Source of the DNA: Desulfobacterales bacterium
GTDB taxonomy: Bacteria > Desulfobacterota > Desulfobacteria > Desulfobacterales > C00003106
Direction of reading: 5' to 3'
Assembly: GCA_030672555.1 (NCBI GenBank)
Contig: DAOVGD010000036.1
Location: forward strand, 1 to 9,055
DNA length: 9,055 nucleotides
The notes under the pieces are model-generated. The model had not been told where the DNA came from and did no database searches. It saw nothing but the letters and a program-made list of their open reading frames with translations. Positions 7,128-9,055 of this stretch are shown here, in pieces. The translations under genes were made by a program, and so were the position numbers. The number at the start of each line of letters is the position of its first letter. The first letter of the stretch is position 1.

Positions 7128-7183
7128 GGGCGAGTTTACCTCGCCCAACAGCCGACCCGCTTGCTACGCAAGACAAGAGCGGT
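7128..7183. repeat. Consecutive GC-rich hairpins (GGGCGAG palindrome)
   Basis: GGGCGAG (7128-7134) and CTCGCCC (7140-7146) are a perfect 7-bp inverted repeat around TTTAC, preceded by TTTTTGTAG. A second hairpin, CTTGC-TAC-GCAAG (7160-7172), follows, enclosed by a looser GACCCGCT/AGCGGTC pairing (7154-7183). The GTAGGGGCGA motif is familiar as a dispersed bacterial intergenic palindrome; that is general knowledge, not a search. Confidence 0.5.
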
Positions 7184-7407
7184 CAGGACAAGGCGAGGCG
7201 GCATAGGGCACGTGCGGGCAGGGCTTAACCCATGGCGCCCGTTTTTGACAGTTATTAAGTTAATGACATTGATTGTATATTTAATTGGTGATTTAACAAC
7301 GGACAATTAACACTATCTCTTTTATATCATGTTATTGCAAGGAAAGTAAAGTTGTGCTTTTTGCATTTGCCCATTTTTTATGTTATCAAACAAATCTTTA
7401 TTGTATT

Positions 7408-7560
7408 AAAGTTGATGACTTCGTAAAAAGTCTCAACAACTTGTCATTTCGAGCGAAGCGAGAAATCTTTATTCTGTAATATGCTGACAATATAAGATTT
7501 CTCCCTGCGGTCGAGATGACACATCCACTGAATCTGACTTTTTACGAAACCATCAAAGTT
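7408..7560. mobile_element. MITE-like element with 19-bp terminal inverted repeats
   Basis: The terminal repeats are GATGACTTCGTAAAAAGTC (7414-7432) and GACTTTTTACGAAACCATC (7536-7554), pairing at 17 of 19 positions. The 141-bp body is flanked on both sides by AAAGTT (7408-7413 and 7555-7560), which fits a 6-bp target duplication. Inside, a second 27-bp inverted repeat (7443-7469 with 7494-7520) pairs at 23 of 27 positions. It contains the common GTCATTTCGAGCGAAGCGAG motif. There is no transposase gene, so the element is non-autonomous. Confidence 0.7.
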
Positions 7561-7562
7561 AT

Positions 7563-7639
7563 ATCCGCAGATTTCACAGATTTTCGCAGATATATTCTGG
7601 GACCTTTTGAAATCAGTGTAATCTGCGTAATCTGCGGAT
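7563..7639. repeat. 77-bp inverted repeat (ATCCGCAGATT type)
   Basis: ATCCGCAGATTTCACAGATT (7563-7582) pairs with AATCTGCGTAATCTGCGGAT (7620-7639) at 18 of 20 positions. The arms are themselves short repeats of a CAGATT/CGCAGAT unit, a type seen between genes in many anaerobe genomes. It directly abuts the right flank of the MITE-like element. The minus-strand open frame through both elements has only repeat-derived composition and is not a gene. Confidence 0.65.
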
Positions 7640-7664
7640 TGATTAGCGTTGAATTGAGTATCCA

Positions 7665-7713
7665 AACTTTTAACTCTTAACTCTTAACTCTTAACTTTTA
7701 ACTTTTAACTCTA
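7665..7713. repeat. Heptanucleotide tandem repeat (AACTCTT), seven copies
   Basis: Seven contiguous 7-mers are AACTTTT, AACTCTT three times, AACTTTT twice, and AACTCTA. The array ends 17 bases before the homoserine dehydrogenase start codon. It therefore occupies the expected leader of that mRNA, and copy-number change would alter leader length without touching the coding frame. Confidence 0.85.
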
Positions 7714-7730
7714 AAACTCTGGACTTCATT

Positions 7731-9035
7731 ATGAGATCAATTAATATCGGATTATTGGGCTTTGGCACTGTGGGGGCCGGAATGGTTAAGATACTCATTG
7801 AAAACGGCCCCCTTATTGAATCTCGTCTGGGAGCGCTTCTTATTTTAAAGAAAATTGCCGATCTGGATATCACCACGGATCGTGGGGTGGCGATACAGCC
7901 TGACATTTTAACCACGGATGCTTCCGAGGTATTGAATGACCCTGAAATCGATATCGTAGTGGAACTGATCGGAGGATATGAGCCTGCCAGGTCTTTTGTC
8001 CTTCAGGCTATTGCCAACGGAAAGCATATTGTCACCGCAAATAAAGCGCTCCTTGCAAAACATGGGAATGAGATATTTGCCGCAGCCGGAAAACAGGGCG
8101 TGGAGGTTGCATTTGAGGCGAGTGTGGGGGGTGGGATCCCCCTGATTCATTCCATCAAAGAAGGTCTGGTCGCAAATCGCGTTAAAATGCTTTTCGGAAT
8201 CCTGAACGGCACGGCCAACTATATCCTGAGCAAGATGACGGATGAGGGTACCTCTTTTGAGACAGCATTGAAGAGAGCACAGGAAAAAGGGTATGCCGAA
8301 GCAGATCCCACCTTTGACGTGGAAGGGATTGATACAGCCCACAAACTGGCCATACTTATGATGCTTTCTTTTGGTATACCTATTAACCTGGATGCCGTAT
8401 ATACTGAGGGCATTTCAAAGATAACTCCGCTTGATATAGAATTTATCCAACAGTTCGGGTACAGGATCAAGCTCCTTGCCATTGCAAAGGACACAGGGGA
8501 TGCTGTGGAGGCAAGGGTGCATCCCACTATGATCCCGGCAGGGAGTATGCTTGCCAATGTGAATGGTTCCTTTAACGCACTTAGCATTACCGGAGACATG
8601 GCAGGGGATATTCTTTTGTTCGGCCGGGGGGCCGGAATGATGCCGACAGGAAGCGCTGTGGTAAGCGACCTGGTTGATATCGGCAGAAACATTCTATATG
8701 GTGCTGTCGGAAGGGTTCCGGCAATAGGGTGTCAGGCAGGCGCTGTTCGCGACCGGCGTATTAAAAAGATTGATGACCTGGAGACCAAATATTATTTTCG
8801 CTTCACTGCTGTAGACAGCCCTGGGGTCCTTTCAAAGATTGGAGGGGTGCTTGGAGCGCACCGGATCAGCATAGAATCGGTTCAGCAAAAGGGAAGGGTG
8901 ACAAGTGGAAGTGTCCCCATTGTAATGATTACTCACAAGGCCCGGGAGGTTGATGTCCAAAACGCGCTTAAGGAGATCGACAGCCTTCCGGTGGTTCAAG
9001 GCGAGACTATTTTGATCAGGATAGAGGGGGATTGA
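7731..9035 (+). CDS. hom: Homoserine dehydrogenase with C-terminal ACT domain
   Basis: This enzyme reduces aspartate semialdehyde to homoserine with NAD(P)H, the branch point to threonine and methionine in the cytosol. At 434 residues it has the length of the monofunctional form (no aspartokinase part). The Rossmann motif GLLGFGTVGAG is at 7-17, ANKALL with catalytic K105 at 103-108, and GILNGTANYILSKM at 156-169. The signature GYAEADPTFDVEGIDTAHK (187-205) supplies E190, D201 and K205, equivalent in spacing to yeast E208, D219 and K223. The ACT domain (about 353-434, beginning YYFRFTAVDSPGVLSKIGG) suggests amino-acid feedback, typically by threonine. The Shine-Dalgarno is weak (CTGGA about ten bases upstream), but the N-terminus fits the family, so the start is accepted. 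It stands alone and is transcribed away from the minus-strand run. Confidence 0.96.
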   Translation: MRSINIGLLGFGTVGAGMVKILIENGPLIESRLGALLILKKIADLDITTDRGVAIQPDILTTDASEVLNDPEIDIVVELIGGYEPARSFVLQAIANGKHIVTANKALLAKHGNEIFAAAGKQGVEVAFEASVGGGIPLIHSIKEGLVANRVKMLFGILNGTANYILSKMTDEGTSFETALKRAQEKGYAEADPTFDVEGIDTAHKLAILMMLSFGIPINLDAVYTEGISKITPLDIEFIQQFGYRIKLLAIAKDTGDAVEARVHPTMIPAGSMLANVNGSFNALSITGDMAGDILLFGRGAGMMPTGSAVVSDLVDIGRNILYGAVGRVPAIGCQAGAVRDRRIKKIDDLETKYYFRFTAVDSPGVLSKIGGVLGAHRISIESVQQKGRVTSGSVPIVMITHKAREVDVQNALKEIDSLPVVQGETILIRIEGD

Positions 9036-9055
9036 TGATTGATGATTGATGATTG
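9030..9055. repeat. Heptanucleotide tandem repeat (GATTGAT), at least 3.7 copies
   Basis: GATTGAT repeats without mismatch from the last sense codon of the homoserine dehydrogenase gene to the window edge, so the array contains that gene's TGA stop. The true length is unknown because the window ends inside it. Confidence 0.85.

Larger units (their letters stand above)
6994..7407. other. Non-coding spacer: GC-rich hairpins then AT-rich segment
   Basis: No open reading frame with a credible start is seen on either strand. The half next to the small gene (to about 7240) is GC-rich and full of inverted repeats. The rest (7241-7407) is AT-rich. The segment must hold the promoter of the minus-strand run and may hold that of the homoserine dehydrogenase gene. 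A perfect TTGACA box at 7245-7250 on the plus strand lacks a good -10 at 17 bases, so I do not call a promoter. Confidence 0.6.

Noticed and set aside
7245..7273. A perfect TTGACA box on the plus strand as promoter of hom
   Set aside because: The hexamer at 17 bases spacing is ATTGAT, a poor -10 match, and it is nearly 480 bases from the gene with two repeat elements between.
7444..7665. A 73-codon minus-strand open frame with a SADYADYTDF/ICEICG-like translation
   Set aside because: It is a translation through two inverted-repeat elements. The composition is that of the repeats, and no ribosome site supports it.
8219..8692. A 157-codon minus-strand open frame opposite hom
   Set aside because: It is antisense to conserved homoserine dehydrogenase motifs, and its translation has no recognisable domain.

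Overview
The window reads as part of the chromosome of a Desulfobacterota-like (former deltaproteobacterial), probably anaerobic bacterium. This is an inference from the style of the proteins and from intergenic repeats of a kind common in such genomes; no rRNA or other taxonomic marker is present. No tRNA, rRNA, CRISPR array or transposase gene was found.

Layout. Positions 1-406 hold no gene but carry three repeat structures. From 6983 down to 407 four genes lie head to tail on the minus strand: a tiny gene missed by length cut-offs (6983-6831), a 1403-residue pyruvate,phosphate dikinase-like phosphotransferase without a PEP/pyruvate barrel (6800-2589), a long divergent glyceraldehyde-3-phosphate dehydrogenase (2517-1267), and a metallo-beta-lactamase-fold hydrolase of the AHL-lactonase-like group (1123-407). 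A 0.74 kb non-coding stretch (6994-7730) follows. It holds GC-rich hairpins, an AT-rich segment, a 141-bp MITE-like element with a target duplication, a second inverted repeat and a heptanucleotide repeat. The plus-strand homoserine dehydrogenase gene (7731-9035) is complete and ends in another heptamer repeat.

The most interesting item is the tiny gene. It has a perfect AGGAGG ribosome binding site and encodes 41 residues up to an in-frame TGA. The residues before the TGA are Cys-Arg-His, so reading TGA as selenocysteine gives a CxxU motif. About 21 nt beyond the TGA is a 7-bp stem capped by the hexaloop AGGUAG. This closely resembles the loop (AGGUCU) of the E. coli fdhF SECIS element and sits at a suitable distance. 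Reading continues for eight codons to TAG, giving a 50-residue peptide. I propose a small selenoprotein, possibly a leader/core-type modified peptide, encoded directly upstream of the PPDK-like gene. This is a prediction from motif and structure, not a database match.

The PPDK-like protein and the GAPDH may form a carbon or phosphoryl-transfer unit. Both are unusual: the former lacks the domain that would accept the phosphoryl group in PPDK, and the latter lacks the usual NAD-selecting Asp. Homoserine dehydrogenase belongs to Thr/Met biosynthesis and appears unrelated to the opposite-strand cluster.
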